Below are positions 24,559 to 33,658 of a DNA stretch of 39,445 nucleotides, piece after piece (position 1 is the first letter of the stretch; each line of letters opens with the position of its first letter). The position numbers were made by a program, and so were the translations under genes. This DNA comes from an uncultured Clostridia bacterium (lineage in GTDB: Bacteria > Bacillota > Clostridia > Christensenellales > Aristaeellaceae), in contig CALGBY010000101.1 of assembly GCA_937886445.1 (NCBI GenBank), positions 1 to 39,445 of the forward strand, read 5' to 3'. The notes under the pieces were generated by a model. The model saw only the letters and a list, made by a program, of their open reading frames with translations. It did no database searches and had not been told where the DNA came from.

Positions 24559-26421
24559 TCAATCACTTTCGTGGCGTTCTTCCGCTGTGTCTGCAGCAGT
24601 TTCACCGGCGTGCAGCGCATTGTACAGCTTTTCAGACAGAGCGGGGGACATTCCCTGTACGGACCGGATCTCTTCAACGCCTGCTTCCCTGAGCGTGCGC
24701 AGAGAATGAAAATGCGACAGCAGCGCGCGCCGCTTCACCGGGCCGATGCCGGGGATATCCTCCAGAGAGGAATGCGTTTGCTTTTTTGTGCGCAGCGCGC
24801 GGTGATAAGTGATCGCGAATCGGTGCGCCTCATCGCGTACGCGCTGGATAAGGTACAGGGCGCCGCTGTGCCGGTCAATGATGAGCGGGTCCTCTTTTCC
24901 GGGAAGCCACATTGCCTCGTCTTCCTCTGACAGGGCAAACATGCTGATATGAAGGCCTGCCTCATGCATGGCCTTCTGCGCGTAGGCCAGCTGTTCCTTT
25001 CCGCCGTCGATCAATACAAGATCGGGTACGGGCCAGCGTTCTTCCTCCTTTTCAGAAGAGCATCTTGCGAAACGGCGGGAAAGCGTTTCATACAAACTGG
25101 CAAAATCGTTCGGCCCGTCCACTGTACGGATCCTGAAATGACGGTATTCCTTTTTATCCGGAACACCGTCTGTAAAAACAGACATTGATGCAACGCTTTC
25201 CTCGCCCTGTGTGTTTGAAATATCAAAGCCCTCGATGCGGCTTGGAAAGCTGTCAAGAGAGAGAAGACGCTGCAGTTCTCTGCAGGCGCCCGCTGTGCGC
25301 TCCTCCTGTACACTGCGGCGTGCGTTGCGTTTTTCAAGCGCGTCCTTCGCGTTTTTTTCGCTCATCAGCGCCAGCGCGCGTTTCTCTCCGCGCTGCGGTA
25401 CGGTAAGCGTGCAGGCCGCCCCGCGTTTTTCGCGCAGCCATTCTTCCATATCGGCACGCATTTCCTCGGGCATGGCGGCGCAGATCACCTCCGCGGCCGG
25501 CTTTTCACTGTCATAATACTGGAGGAGAAAGTCAAAAAGCACCTCATCCGGGTCTTCCATGCCTTCACCCGCCAGCACGATGCTTTCGCTGCCGATCATT
25601 TTTCCGCCGCGTACGCACAGTATATTCACCATCGCGTCCAGACCGTCTCTTGCGAGCGCGATGACATCCTGCTGGGTGTCTCTGGTCTGGATCGCCTGCT
25701 GGCGCTGCATCAGACCTTCGATATCGCGTATCCGGTCTCTCAGTACGGCTGCCTGTTCAAATTGCATGGCGGCGGATTTTTTGATCATCTCTTCCTTCAG
25801 CGTGGCAACTGTTTCAGCGTATTTACCGGAAAGGAAGCGGCATACCCCCGATATGACGGTCGCGTATTCCTCCGCGGTGCATTTGCCTGCGCACGGCGCA
25901 AGGCAGCGGCCGATCTCGTAATTGACGCAGGGTCTCTTTTTTCTATCCGGGCGTATCTCTCCTTTACAGCTTCTCAGGGGAAACGCGCCGCGAAGAGTCT
26001 CCGTTACATCGTTTACAGCACCTGTGCCGATATAGGGCCCGTAATATTTCGCGCCGTCCTTTTCCAGCTTCCGCACGGTTTCAACACGGGGGAAGGGATC
26101 GTTCAGATCGATACGGATATAGGGGTAATGCTTATCATCCTTGAGCAGGATATTGTAATAGGGACGGTAGAGCTTGATCAGATTGCATTCCAGAATGAGC
26201 GCTTCAAGGTTGCTGCGGCACAGGATGATATCAAAATCCGTGATATGGCTGATCATTGCCGCTACCTTGGGCGTGTGTTCACGGGTACAGAAATAACTGC
26301 GCACCCGGTTTTTCAGGTTCACAGCCTTGCCGACATAGATGATTTTTCCGTTTTCCTTCATCTGGTAGCAACCGGGCGAATCCGGAAGCTGTCTGATCTT
26401 GAGCGCCAGCGTCTCGTTCAT
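24559..26421 (-). CDS. uvrC: UvrABC excinuclease subunit C
   Basis: A 620-residue nucleotide-excision-repair nuclease. The N-terminal GIY-YIG domain (about 14-90) shows SPGCYQMKENGKIIYVGKAV. Cysteine-rich PCVNYEIGRCLAPCAGKC follows, then the UVR segment (about 200-235). The RNase H-like endonuclease domain shows EGFDISNTQG and PDLVLIDGGKEQL. The C-terminal helix-hairpin-helix shows IPGIGPVKRRALLSHF. All expected parts are present and the length is typical. It begins 8 bp after the DUF1292 gene, probably in one operon with it and with ade. Confidence 0.98.
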   Translation of the reverse strand: MNETLALKIRQLPDSPGCYQMKENGKIIYVGKAVNLKNRVRSYFCTREHTPKVAAMISHITDFDIILCRSNLEALILECNLIKLYRPYYNILLKDDKHYPYIRIDLNDPFPRVETVRKLEKDGAKYYGPYIGTGAVNDVTETLRGAFPLRSCKGEIRPDRKKRPCVNYEIGRCLAPCAGKCTAEEYATVISGVCRFLSGKYAETVATLKEEMIKKSAAMQFEQAAVLRDRIRDIEGLMQRQQAIQTRDTQQDVIALARDGLDAMVNILCVRGGKMIGSESIVLAGEGMEDPDEVLFDFLLQYYDSEKPAAEVICAAMPEEMRADMEEWLREKRGAACTLTVPQRGEKRALALMSEKNAKDALEKRNARRSVQEERTAGACRELQRLLSLDSFPSRIEGFDISNTQGEESVASMSVFTDGVPDKKEYRHFRIRTVDGPNDFASLYETLSRRFARCSSEKEEERWPVPDLVLIDGGKEQLAYAQKAMHEAGLHISMFALSEEDEAMWLPGKEDPLIIDRHSGALYLIQRVRDEAHRFAITYHRALRTKKQTHSSLEDIPGIGPVKRRALLSHFHSLRTLREAGVEEIRSVQGMSPALSEKLYNALHAGETAADTAEERHESD

Positions 26422-26429
26422 GCCGCCTG

Positions 26430-26705
26430 TCAGTCTTCTTCCGTGAAGGTCTCGCTGATCACATTGATGAGCTGCTCGGTAAGCTCCTCATCCACGGGGA
26501 CGAATTCTTCCATTTCATCGCCGTTTTCATCGGGCAGAGGATTTACCTTCATCACATAGCGGTCGGCATCCTTGCTGTCCTTATCCGGCTCACGCAGGAG
26601 AACATACTCGTCGCCGTTATAGTAAAAATATCTTTCCACTTCAAGGGTCACCGTGCTGCCGTCATCGGTTTCCAGCTCGATCAGATCGCGTTCCTGTTCA
26701 GACAT
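26430..26705 (-). CDS. DUF1292 (YrzB-like) protein
   Basis: A 91-residue acidic protein of the DUF1292 family, common in Bacillota and of unknown function. Family features are LIELETDDGSTVTLEV near the start and YNGDEYVLLR in the middle. It lies directly upstream of uvrC, with an 8-bp gap, and its ATG follows ACGGAGGAA. A TATAAT on the minus strand at 26784-26779 with a poor -35 may be its promoter; it is divergent from ftsH. Confidence 0.85.
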   Translation of the reverse strand: MSEQERDLIELETDDGSTVTLEVERYFYYNGDEYVLLREPDKDSKDADRYVMKVNPLPDENGDEMEEFVPVDEELTEQLINVISETFTEED

Positions 26706-26921
26706 CGTAAAATTCCTCCGTAAAAGTTTTCGTACGGGTAAACGGGCTATCCGCAGATCCGCCTGCTTATCCTTCTATATTATATATGACAAAGGGAAAA
26801 AAGGAAACAGAAAATACGTTCATTTTCGCGGCACGGGATAAATATTGTGGCAGAACGGTGACATAGCGCGCACAGAATGTGTAATATGATCAAAAATGAC
26901 TAAAATAAGGGCATTGATGCA

Positions 26922-26949
26922 TTGACAGAAAACAGAAAAATGATATGAT
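26922..26949 (+). promoter_or_regulatory. Sigma-A promoter of ftsH
   Basis: TTGACA (26922-26927), 16-bp spacer, TATGAT (26944-26949) with an extended TGA before it. The 5' leader is about 22 bases. Confidence 0.7.
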
Positions 26950-26977
26950 ATCTCATGTATTCAGAAAGGAGTACGGG

Positions 26978-28921
26978 ATGAAAAAAAAGAACCTTTTCAA
27001 AAATCCGATATTTGTTGTGCTGCTGATCATCGGGGCGGTGCTTCTCATCAACCTGATGTTCGGAAATATGTTCCGCGCCACCTCTAAGACGGTAGCCTAT
27101 TCTGATTTTTGTGATGACCTGGCCGCGGGAAAAATCGATAAGCTGATGCTCTCCGGAACGCAGGTGGAATATACTTTGAAGGAAGAAAAGGACGGCGAGG
27201 CGGAGAAAAGCGTGTTCGGCCTCACTGAAAAGCGCTCCTATAAAGCCCTGCGTGTAGACAGCGATACCTCTTTGATCTCCCGCCTGCTCGCGCACGGCGT
27301 GCAGTTTGAGTATGTGAGCCAGACCAGTCTGAGCGATATCCTGTATATCGTGTTTACCGTGGCGCTTCCCATGCTGCTGATGGTGCTGCTGTTTGTATCT
27401 GTTTTCCGCGGCATGAAAAAGGGAGATGGGCTGGGAGGCGGCTTCGGCTTCGGAAAAACCAACGCGAAGCTGTTTACCCTGTCGGATGTGAGTAAAAAAT
27501 TCAGCGATGTAGCCGGGCAGGACGAGGCGAAGCAGCAGCTTGTGGAGCTGGTCGATTTTCTGCATCAGCCCGAAAAATACCGCGCGATCGGCGCGAAGTT
27601 GCCCAAGGGCGCTTTGCTGGTGGGCCCTCCGGGCACCGGCAAGACCCTGCTTGCCCAGGCTGTGGCCGGAGAAGCCAATGTGCCGTTCTTCTTTGTAAGC
27701 GGATCGGCCTTTGTGGAAATGTTTGTCGGCGCGGGCGCCGCCCGTGTGAGAGATCTGTTCAAGCAGGCGAACGAAAAAGCGCCGTGCATCATTTTTATCG
27801 ATGAGATCGATGCCATCGGAAAAAAACGCGACACCACCGGTTTTGCCGGAAATGATGAACGTGAGCAGAGCCTGAACCAGCTTCTGGCTGAAATGGACGG
27901 CTTTGACCCGGGCAAGGGCATTGTAGTGCTGGGCGCCACCAACCGCCCTGAAATACTGGATGACGCGCTGCTGCGTCCCGGACGCTTTGACAGGCGAATC
28001 CCCGTGGAACTGCCCGACCTGAAGGGGCGCGAGGCCATACTGAAGGTACACGCGAAGCCCATCACGATGGGGAAGGATACCGATCTTGCCGCGATCGCAA
28101 AAGCTACTGCCGGCGCTTCGGGCGCGGATCTGGCGAATATCATCAACGAGGCTGCTCTGCGCGCGGTGCGTGAAAAGCATACCGCCGTTACACAGGAGGA
28201 TCTTGAAGCCTGTGTGGAGACGGTGATCGCCGGCAATGAGCGCAAGAGCATGGTGATACCCGAAAAGGAAAAGAAGCTGGTCGCTTATCACGAGATCGGT
28301 CACGCGCTGGCTGCGGCGCTTCAGAAAAACACCTCGCCTGTCACCAAGATCACCATTGTGCCCCGCACGAGCGGAGCGCTGGGCTATACCATGCAGGTGG
28401 ATGAGGAAGAGCATGTGCTGATGAGCCGCAATGAGCTGCTGGACAGGCTGTGCGTACTGTGCGCGGGCAGGGCCGCTGAGGAGGTCGCCTGCGGAGACTG
28501 CACGACCGGCGCCGCGAATGATATCCAGCAGGCCACCTCGCTCGCGAAGGCGATGGTGACCAGATACGGCATGAGTGAAAACTTCGGCATGATGATGCTT
28601 GAAACGCAGACCAGCGTGTACCTCGGCAATGAGGGACACCTGACCTGTGCGCCTGATACCGCCGCGCAGATCGATATCGAAGTGAAGGCTGTACTCAGGA
28701 AGGCATATGACAAGGCTGTTGAAATGCTGACCGAGAACAGAGATAAGCTGGATGCCCTTACCAAGGTGCTTTACGAAAAGGAAAACCTGACCGGTGAGGA
28801 ATTTATGGAGATCCTGAACGGCCTTGAAAAGGACGAACACAGGGAAACCGAAGAACAGGATAATTTGACCACCGGGCATGACGGGGAGCCGCAGGAAACT
28901 ACGGAAACAGACAATAACTGA
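26978..28921 (+). CDS. ftsH: ATP-dependent zinc metalloprotease FtsH
   Basis: A 647-residue membrane AAA+ protease for quality control of membrane and some cytosolic proteins. Membrane helices lie at about 10-28 and 121-143. Walker A GPPGTGKT (216-223), Walker B IIFIDE (271-276), pore motif FVGAG near 249 and arginine-finger region RPGRFDR are present. The protease site is HEIGH (438-442), where most FtsH proteins have HEAGH; the metal-binding pattern is kept. The start at 26978 follows GAAAGGAG. The C-terminus ends in a short acidic low-complexity tail. Confidence 0.97.
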   Translation: MKKKNLFKNPIFVVLLIIGAVLLINLMFGNMFRATSKTVAYSDFCDDLAAGKIDKLMLSGTQVEYTLKEEKDGEAEKSVFGLTEKRSYKALRVDSDTSLISRLLAHGVQFEYVSQTSLSDILYIVFTVALPMLLMVLLFVSVFRGMKKGDGLGGGFGFGKTNAKLFTLSDVSKKFSDVAGQDEAKQQLVELVDFLHQPEKYRAIGAKLPKGALLVGPPGTGKTLLAQAVAGEANVPFFFVSGSAFVEMFVGAGAARVRDLFKQANEKAPCIIFIDEIDAIGKKRDTTGFAGNDEREQSLNQLLAEMDGFDPGKGIVVLGATNRPEILDDALLRPGRFDRRIPVELPDLKGREAILKVHAKPITMGKDTDLAAIAKATAGASGADLANIINEAALRAVREKHTAVTQEDLEACVETVIAGNERKSMVIPEKEKKLVAYHEIGHALAAALQKNTSPVTKITIVPRTSGALGYTMQVDEEEHVLMSRNELLDRLCVLCAGRAAEEVACGDCTTGAANDIQQATSLAKAMVTRYGMSENFGMMMLETQTSVYLGNEGHLTCAPDTAAQIDIEVKAVLRKAYDKAVEMLTENRDKLDALTKVLYEKENLTGEEFMEILNGLEKDEHRETEEQDNLTTGHDGEPQETTETDNN

Positions 28922-28929
28922 CAGACAGG

Positions 28930-28970
28930 ACCGGGATGCGATCTTTGAATTGACAGGAACGCATCCCGGT
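28930..28970 (+). other. 11-bp inverted repeat after ftsH surrounding a TTGACA
   Basis: ACCGGGATGCG (28930-28940) and CGCATCCCGGT (28960-28970) form a perfect dyad with a 19-base loop that contains TTGACA (28950-28955). A perfect TATAAT lies at 28977-28982. It may be a terminator hairpin for ftsH (no T-tract) or an operator around the promoter of the next gene, although the TTGACA-TATAAT spacing of 21 bp is long. Confidence 0.45.
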
Positions 28971-29036
28971 TTGGGCTATAATGAAACAGATGTGTTTCTG
29001 CGTCAGCAGGATCATCAGCGGTCAAAGGAGCAACAG

Positions 29037-29069
29037 ATGGATCCATCAAATACGAAAAACGGGGTGTGA
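29037..29069 (+). CDS. Possible 10-residue leader peptide before the GNAT gene
   Basis: A short reading frame, MDPSNTKNGV, begins six bases after a good AAAGGAG site (29024-29030) and ends 7 bp before the GNAT start, which itself has only a weak ribosome-binding site. Translation of the leader could feed ribosomes to the GNAT gene. It may equally be a chance frame. Confidence 0.25.
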   Translation: MDPSNTKNGV

Positions 29070-29076
29070 TGCTGAT

Positions 29077-29631
29077 ATGACCGGGGCAAAACGGCTGGAA
29101 ACGGCGGATCTGGTGCTGAGAAAAGCAAGAAGCGATGATACGGAAACGATTTTTCAAAATGTGTGGAGCGACAGGGAAACCGCGCAGATGATGCTGTGGA
29201 AGCCGACAGAAAGCCTTAAAGAAGCCGAGGAGAGGATTGAACGCACGCTGCGGTATCAAAGCGAACGGGATGCCTGGTTTGTGTGCCTGAAGGAAACGGA
29301 TATGCCCATCGGCTTTGCCGGGATACGCGAAGAAGATCCCGGCGTGTATGAGGAAAGCGGTATATGCGTATGCCGCGGCTTTCAGCATAAGGGATACGGA
29401 AAGCAGATCGTCCGGGCACTTTGCGATTATGTGTTCAATGAACTGCGCGGGAAAAAGATGCTGTACGGCTGTTTTCGGGAAAACCGTGCGTCTGCCGCGC
29501 TGTGCAGGTCTCAGGGGTTTGAATACATCGAGAGCAAGCCGCTGAAAAGAGAATGGGACGGCTATGAAACGATATGTGACTATTATCAGCTGACGAATGA
29601 AAAATACATTTCTTTACATGAACAAATATGA
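29077..29631 (+). CDS. GNAT-family N-acetyltransferase (RimJ/RimL type)
   Basis: A 184-residue acetyl-CoA-dependent acetyltransferase. The N-terminus LETADLVLRKARSDD and the acetyl-CoA loop with FQHKGYGKQIVRAL near the middle are typical of the RimJ/RimL-like group, as is the C-terminal ENRASAALCRSQGFEY. The substrate cannot be inferred. The start at 29077 is chosen because homology begins there; the frame opens earlier (28981) but overlaps the -10 element. It lies between ftsH and an ion exchanger on the same strand. Confidence 0.88.
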   Translation: MTGAKRLETADLVLRKARSDDTETIFQNVWSDRETAQMMLWKPTESLKEAEERIERTLRYQSERDAWFVCLKETDMPIGFAGIREEDPGVYEESGICVCRGFQHKGYGKQIVRALCDYVFNELRGKKMLYGCFRENRASAALCRSQGFEYIESKPLKREWDGYETICDYYQLTNEKYISLHEQI

Positions 29632-29681
29632 TGCTTACGGTACGGCCGACTAAATAAAAAATCTGAAAGGAAAGAAAAACA

Positions 29682-30632
29682 ATGGATATGCTGCTTCAGT
29701 TTCTCCTGCTTATTCTGGGTTTTGCAATGCTGATCAAGGGAGCGGACTTTTTTGTGGAAGGCGCTTCCGCCGCGGCAAAACGCTTCGGCATACCGCCGCT
29801 TGTGGTCGGCTTGACCGTTGTGGCAATGGGTACCAGCCTTCCCGAAACGGCGATCAGTATTTCCGCTGCCGTCAAGGGAAACGCAGGGATCGCGGTAGGC
29901 AATGTGCTGGGAAGCAATACGCTGAATGTGCTGCTTATTCTGGGCATAAGCGCTGTGATCCTGCCGATCTCCGTGAAGGTATCCGTTACCCGCAGGGAGA
30001 TCCCGTTTTTGCTGCTTGTAAGCGCGCTACTGCCGCTGCTGGGGCTGATGGACGGTGAAGTGGGCAGGATCGACGGTGCTATCCTGCTCGTTGTGTTCAT
30101 TCTGTACTTGATCTGGATCGTGCGGGACGCGAAAAAATCACGTGCCGGGGAAAACGCGGAAGCGGAAGAAACAGAAAGGAAGGAAATGCCGGTCTGGAAG
30201 CTTTGTCTGCTTATCGTGCTCGGCGGCGCGCTGGTGATCTTCGGCAGTGATATTGCCGTGGACGCGGCTTCAAAGATCGCTTCGCATTTCGGAATGTCCG
30301 ACCGGCTGATCGGCCTGACTGTGGTGGCGCTCGGAACAAGCCTGCCGGAACTGGTGACCAGCTGCATGGCCGCGAAAAAGGGCAATTCCGATATCGCGCT
30401 CGGGAATGTCGTGGGCAGCAACCTGTTCAACATCCTGTTTGTGCTGGGTACTTCCGCCGTGATCCATCCCATCAGCTACCCGCGTACATTTATCGCGGAC
30501 AGTGTGATCTGCTTTGCGACAGCGGTGCTGCTCCTGTCTTTGCTTGTCAGGGACGCGAAATTGCAGCGCTGGAACGGCGCTGTGATGCTGGTGGGTTTTG
30601 CGGCGTATTACCTCTGGCTGTTTATGGCATAA
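29682..30632 (+). CDS. Calcium/sodium antiporter family protein (CaCA, YrbG-like)
   Basis: A 316-residue membrane transporter with two inverted homologous halves of about five helices each. The ion-binding alpha repeats are GMG-like TVVAMGTSLPE in the first half and TVVALGTSLPE in the second, each followed by GNVLGSN or GNVVGSN. It exchanges Ca2+ for Na+ or H+ across the membrane. A charged cytoplasmic loop near residues 150-170 separates the halves. The start follows GAAAGGAAAG. No partner gene is evident. Confidence 0.93.
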   Translation: MDMLLQFLLLILGFAMLIKGADFFVEGASAAAKRFGIPPLVVGLTVVAMGTSLPETAISISAAVKGNAGIAVGNVLGSNTLNVLLILGISAVILPISVKVSVTRREIPFLLLVSALLPLLGLMDGEVGRIDGAILLVVFILYLIWIVRDAKKSRAGENAEAEETERKEMPVWKLCLLIVLGGALVIFGSDIAVDAASKIASHFGMSDRLIGLTVVALGTSLPELVTSCMAAKKGNSDIALGNVVGSNLFNILFVLGTSAVIHPISYPRTFIADSVICFATAVLLLSLLVRDAKLQRWNGAVMLVGFAAYYLWLFMA

Positions 30633-30840
30633 CACAATATGATGAATGTTTGATCAGGCAGAACATGACGCTGCATTATTTCTGCGGCATTTGATGCGGA
30701 AAAATCGTGCTCTGCAGCCAATATATTCTTGATTTTCCCGCAATGCAAATAATCATGTACGATGTTCACGATCGGCAGCGAAGTAATTTGCTTTCCGGAC
30801 GCTTTGTATAAACATCATTTTTCCTGTAATAACATAAAGC

Positions 30841-30875
30841 AAAGGGGTGTGCCTCCAATCGGGCACACCCCTTTT
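30841..30875. terminator. Bidirectional terminator between the exchanger and acyltransferase genes
   Basis: Stem AAAGGGGTGTGCC (30841-30853) with GGCACACCCCTTT (30862-30874), 13 bp, ending in TTTT on the plus strand. It serves the convergent genes on both sides. The region 30633-30840 before it shows nothing I can name. Confidence 0.8.
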
Positions 30876-30895
30876 CGCGGATCGACAAAGTCCGG

Positions 30896-32044
30896 TCATC
30901 GTTTCAATGCTCTGTTTACAGGCTTCATGATCAGCTTCAGCAGCAGGGCTGCCGGCACGGAGCAGGCAAAAAGCACGATAAGGTAAAGCGGTACGGATTT
31001 GATATAGGATACGGAAGGAAGTATATCAAGAAAATTATATCCGAACAGCTCAACAAAGATCCCGTGCATAAGATAAAACTCCAGTGTGATCCCGCCAAAG
31101 AAAGCAAGAAGACGGTTGCCGATATGTATTTTCATGGAAAGCAGGATCAGCACACTGACGAAGCTGAAGCCGGCCAGCCACTGTGAGGAGCAAGTGAGCA
31201 GACGGTGAGCTACCTTGAGCTTATCGCCCCAATCTTCACCGTAGTAGCCCCAGATATTCTGAGCATCAACGGAAAAAACGACAGTGAAATATAAAGCCGC
31301 GAGCATGAGCGGCATCAGGATCAGCCAGAATTTTTTGATCTTTGCGGTAAGTGGTTTTTCAAATCTCGCGAAGGTCATTCCGGCGGGGAAGGCCCATACG
31401 CTGTTGTACCACCATTCTCCGGTGAGCCAGTAATCGTTATGATCGATCAGGGCACAGCCGACGGTATACAGGATCACAGTTCCCCATACAGCAAGCAGTG
31501 CAAGCCCGTCTTTTTTGATGTACCTGAATGCAAGAAAGAAGAAACAGTAGAAAAACGGAATGATCACGGCGTACCAGGCGTTGAAGTTGGAAAGCTTTAT
31601 ACCAAACAGATAGAAGATCATATCGTACAGACCGATCTTTTGCCCCATCAGGAGACGGATCACGGTATAGATCACTTCGGATACATAAAATGCGATCACT
31701 ACGGGCAGGATCCTGCGGCGGACGAAGCCTTTCAGGTAATCCGGACGGCTTTTCAGGCTTTTGAAAAGGCCGAGCCCGGAACAGAAAAAGAAAACAGCAA
31801 CAAAGAGGTAACCGTAAGGTACAAAGCAATCCAGACCGTGAACGGTGTACCTTGCCGGATGCCAGGGGGCGCATGTTTTCTGCGCGGCATGATGAAGCAG
31901 GATGCATACGGCGAAAAAACCCTGCAGTGCTTTGCTTTGAGAAAGTGAAAAGGCTTCTTCGTTCCATTGCTTTCTTCCGTATACTTTAGCGCCGTATACC
32001 AGAAAAGCTGCGAGAATGGCATAGAAGATATAAAGGGGATCCAT
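30896..32044 (-). CDS. Acyltransferase-3 family membrane protein
   Basis: A 382-residue polytopic protein (about ten helices) of the acyltransferase-3 group, which acetylates sugars or wall polymers. The catalytic-type motif is CILLHHAAQK with the conserved histidine pair near residue 51, and a conserved arginine pair (RRRILP) follows the second helix. The ATG at 32044 follows CCGGAGGTG. It lies between a terminator at its 3' end and rplS upstream, which has its own terminator. The acceptor is unknown. It may add to the other envelope O-acetylation genes of this window. Confidence 0.82.
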   Translation of the reverse strand: MDPLYIFYAILAAFLVYGAKVYGRKQWNEEAFSLSQSKALQGFFAVCILLHHAAQKTCAPWHPARYTVHGLDCFVPYGYLFVAVFFFCSGLGLFKSLKSRPDYLKGFVRRRILPVVIAFYVSEVIYTVIRLLMGQKIGLYDMIFYLFGIKLSNFNAWYAVIIPFFYCFFFLAFRYIKKDGLALLAVWGTVILYTVGCALIDHNDYWLTGEWWYNSVWAFPAGMTFARFEKPLTAKIKKFWLILMPLMLAALYFTVVFSVDAQNIWGYYGEDWGDKLKVAHRLLTCSSQWLAGFSFVSVLILLSMKIHIGNRLLAFFGGITLEFYLMHGIFVELFGYNFLDILPSVSYIKSVPLYLIVLFACSVPAALLLKLIMKPVNRALKR

Positions 32045-32127
32045 ATGGCACCTCCGGATAGTGAAAAGTAAGGTGAATACGCGTTTTCAGCATACGCGCT
32101 TCCCGAAATCCCGCAAACCAGATAACA

Positions 32128-32163
32128 GAAAAACGGGCATCCTTCCGGATGACCCGTTTTTCT
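32128..32163. terminator. Terminator after rplS
   Basis: Stem AGAAAAACGGG and ATCC against GGAT and CCCGTTTTTCT with a one-base bulge, with A and T runs on either side. It terminates the minus-strand rplS transcript 17 bp beyond its stop. Confidence 0.75.
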
Positions 32164-32179
32164 GAGAAGCGTATCCGGA

Positions 32180-32533
32180 TCAGCGGCGTACAACTTCCTT
32201 GATCTTGGCGGCCTTGCCCTGCAGATTACGGAGGTAATACAGCTTGGCACGACGCACTTTGCCGCGACGGATGATCTCGATATGATCAACACGGGGGCTG
32301 TTTACGGGGAAGGTACGTTCCACACCGATACCGTAGCTCATACGGCGAACAGTAAAGGTTTCACGGCAGGAGCCGTTGCGCTTCGCGATAACAACGCCTT
32401 CAAAAGCCTGAAGACGCTCGCGGTTGCCTTCAACTACCTTTACGAACACACGAAGGGTGTCGCCGACGTTGAAGGAAGGAAGGGGAGTAGCGCGCAGCTG
32501 CGCCTGTTCGATGGAGCGGATGATTTCACTCAT
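32180..32533 (-). CDS. rplS: 50S ribosomal protein L19
   Basis: A 117-residue protein of the large ribosomal subunit, near the 30S-50S interface. The sequence FNVGDTLRVFVKVVEGNRER, the segment QAFEGVVIAKRNG and the C-terminal RRGKVRRAKLYYLRN are classic L19. The start at 32533 follows GAGGAGGAA by eight bases; the in-frame ATG at 32563 would overlap that site. It has its own promoter and terminator and is not next to rpsP, rimM or trmD, its usual neighbours in many Bacillota. Confidence 0.98.
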   Translation of the reverse strand: MSEIIRSIEQAQLRATPLPSFNVGDTLRVFVKVVEGNRERLQAFEGVVIAKRNGSCRETFTVRRMSYGIGVERTFPVNSPRVDHIEIIRRGKVRRAKLYYLRNLQGKAAKIKEVVRR

Positions 32534-32615
32534 GGGGGGTTCCTCCTCAAAATTCATAGACATTCATTCACGCACTCAGACGCCAGCGGAATGCCCGTTT
32601 AAAGTCAACTTTGAT

Positions 32616-32644
32616 ATATTAGCATGCACGGCAGGAAAAAGCAA
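32616..32644 (-). promoter_or_regulatory. Sigma-A promoter of rplS
   Basis: On the minus strand TTGCTT (32644-32639), 17-bp spacer, TAATAT (32621-32616) with an extended TGC before it. It starts a leader of about 75 bases. Confidence 0.7.
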
Positions 32645-32696
32645 GTGTTTTTTGAAATATTCGCATATTTTTCAGCAATTTGTGCTGCTGCCCGGG

Positions 32697-33515
32697 TTAT
32701 TTGAGTAATTCCCAGAGATCCTTTACGCTCTGGCAGGAGAAGGACGGCTTTACCTCGCTTTTCTCAAGATCCTCTCTTGTGGTCTCTCCGCTGAAAACAA
32801 GCACGGTTGTGATACCGGCGTTTACGCCGCAGGCGATATCGGTATAGATCCGGTCTCCCACCAGCACAGCGTCTTCTTTCTGATATCCGGCCTTTTCAAT
32901 GGCCAGCAGCGCGATATCGGGACGCGGCTTGCCGATAAAGTACGGCCTGCGTCCGGTGGCACGGTGCAGCATTTCGGCAAAGGAGCCGCAGTCCGGCGCG
33001 TAGCCATAGGAGGTGGGGCATACCCAGTCGGGATTGGTGGCCAGATATTCCACTCCTTTTCCCAACAGAATGCACGCGTCCTCCAGCTTGCGGTAGTTCA
33101 ATTCAGTATCGTAGCCCATCAGCAGGCAGTCGATATCCTCTTCAAGCCTGTCGGTGACGGGAAAACCGGCCTTGATCAGCTGTTCTCTGAAGGAGGCGGT
33201 GCCCAGCGCGTAGATCTTTTTGCCGTGCCAGTTGCGCTTCAGCCAGATGACCGAGGCGTCTGTGGAAGTGAAAAAATCGTCACTGACCGCGTGAATGCCG
33301 ATCCGGTTCATTTTTTCAACATATTTATCGACCGATTTGGAGGAATTGTTGGTCAGGTACAGGTATCTTCCTCCTCTTTCGCGTATGGCGGATAGAAATT
33401 CCATACAGCCGGGAAAGAGAGTCGTATCCAGATACAGCGTTCCGTCCATATCCAGAAGAAAAAGCTTTTTGTTCCTGATGCATTCCCGCATGCCGCTGTT
33501 TGTGTTTTCACTCAT
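32697..33515 (-). CDS. HAD-superfamily phosphatase, NagD-like (subclass IIA)
   Basis: A 272-residue hydrolase. Motif I is LLDMDGTLYLD with the two catalytic aspartates, motif II YLTNNSS, motif III in GKPRPD, and motif IV VLVGDRIYTDI. The capping domain lies between motifs II and III, as in subclass IIA enzymes that dephosphorylate nucleotides, glycerol phosphate or sugar phosphates. The start at 33515 is preferred over 33608 because the longer form adds residues with no homology and would run toward the divergent traX-like promoter. It follows GGAGAACGG. Confidence 0.92.
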   Translation of the reverse strand: MSENTNSGMRECIRNKKLFLLDMDGTLYLDTTLFPGCMEFLSAIRERGGRYLYLTNNSSKSVDKYVEKMNRIGIHAVSDDFFTSTDASVIWLKRNWHGKKIYALGTASFREQLIKAGFPVTDRLEEDIDCLLMGYDTELNYRKLEDACILLGKGVEYLATNPDWVCPTSYGYAPDCGSFAEMLHRATGRRPYFIGKPRPDIALLAIEKAGYQKEDAVLVGDRIYTDIACGVNAGITTVLVFSGETTREDLEKSEVKPSFSCQSVKDLWELLK

Positions 33516-33617
33516 ATCGTCCGTTCTCCGTTTCGTTCTGTATGTTGGCTGCCTGCTTATTATGTCACAGGCGAAAATGAAATACAAGAAAAATGTACTG
33601 TATATCAAAAAATGTGG

Positions 33618-33623
33618 TATACT
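33618..33623 (+). promoter_or_regulatory. Weak promoter of the TraX-like gene
   Basis: TATACT preceded by TGG (extended -10). No convincing -35 is present at 17 bp. Confidence 0.35.
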
Positions 33624-33658
33624 GTGCAGGAAACAGACGCGGACAAGGAGGACTGAGC

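Noticed and set aside
26900..28879. A 659-codon open frame on the minus strand opposite ftsH
   Set aside because: It lies entirely antisense to a complete FtsH with all motifs, has no recognisable domain, and is a by-product of codon bias in the real gene.
28950..28982. TTGACA and TATAAT as an ordinary sigma-A promoter
   Set aside because: The spacing of 21 bp is outside the usual 16-18 bp, so it is reported only as part of the dyad.
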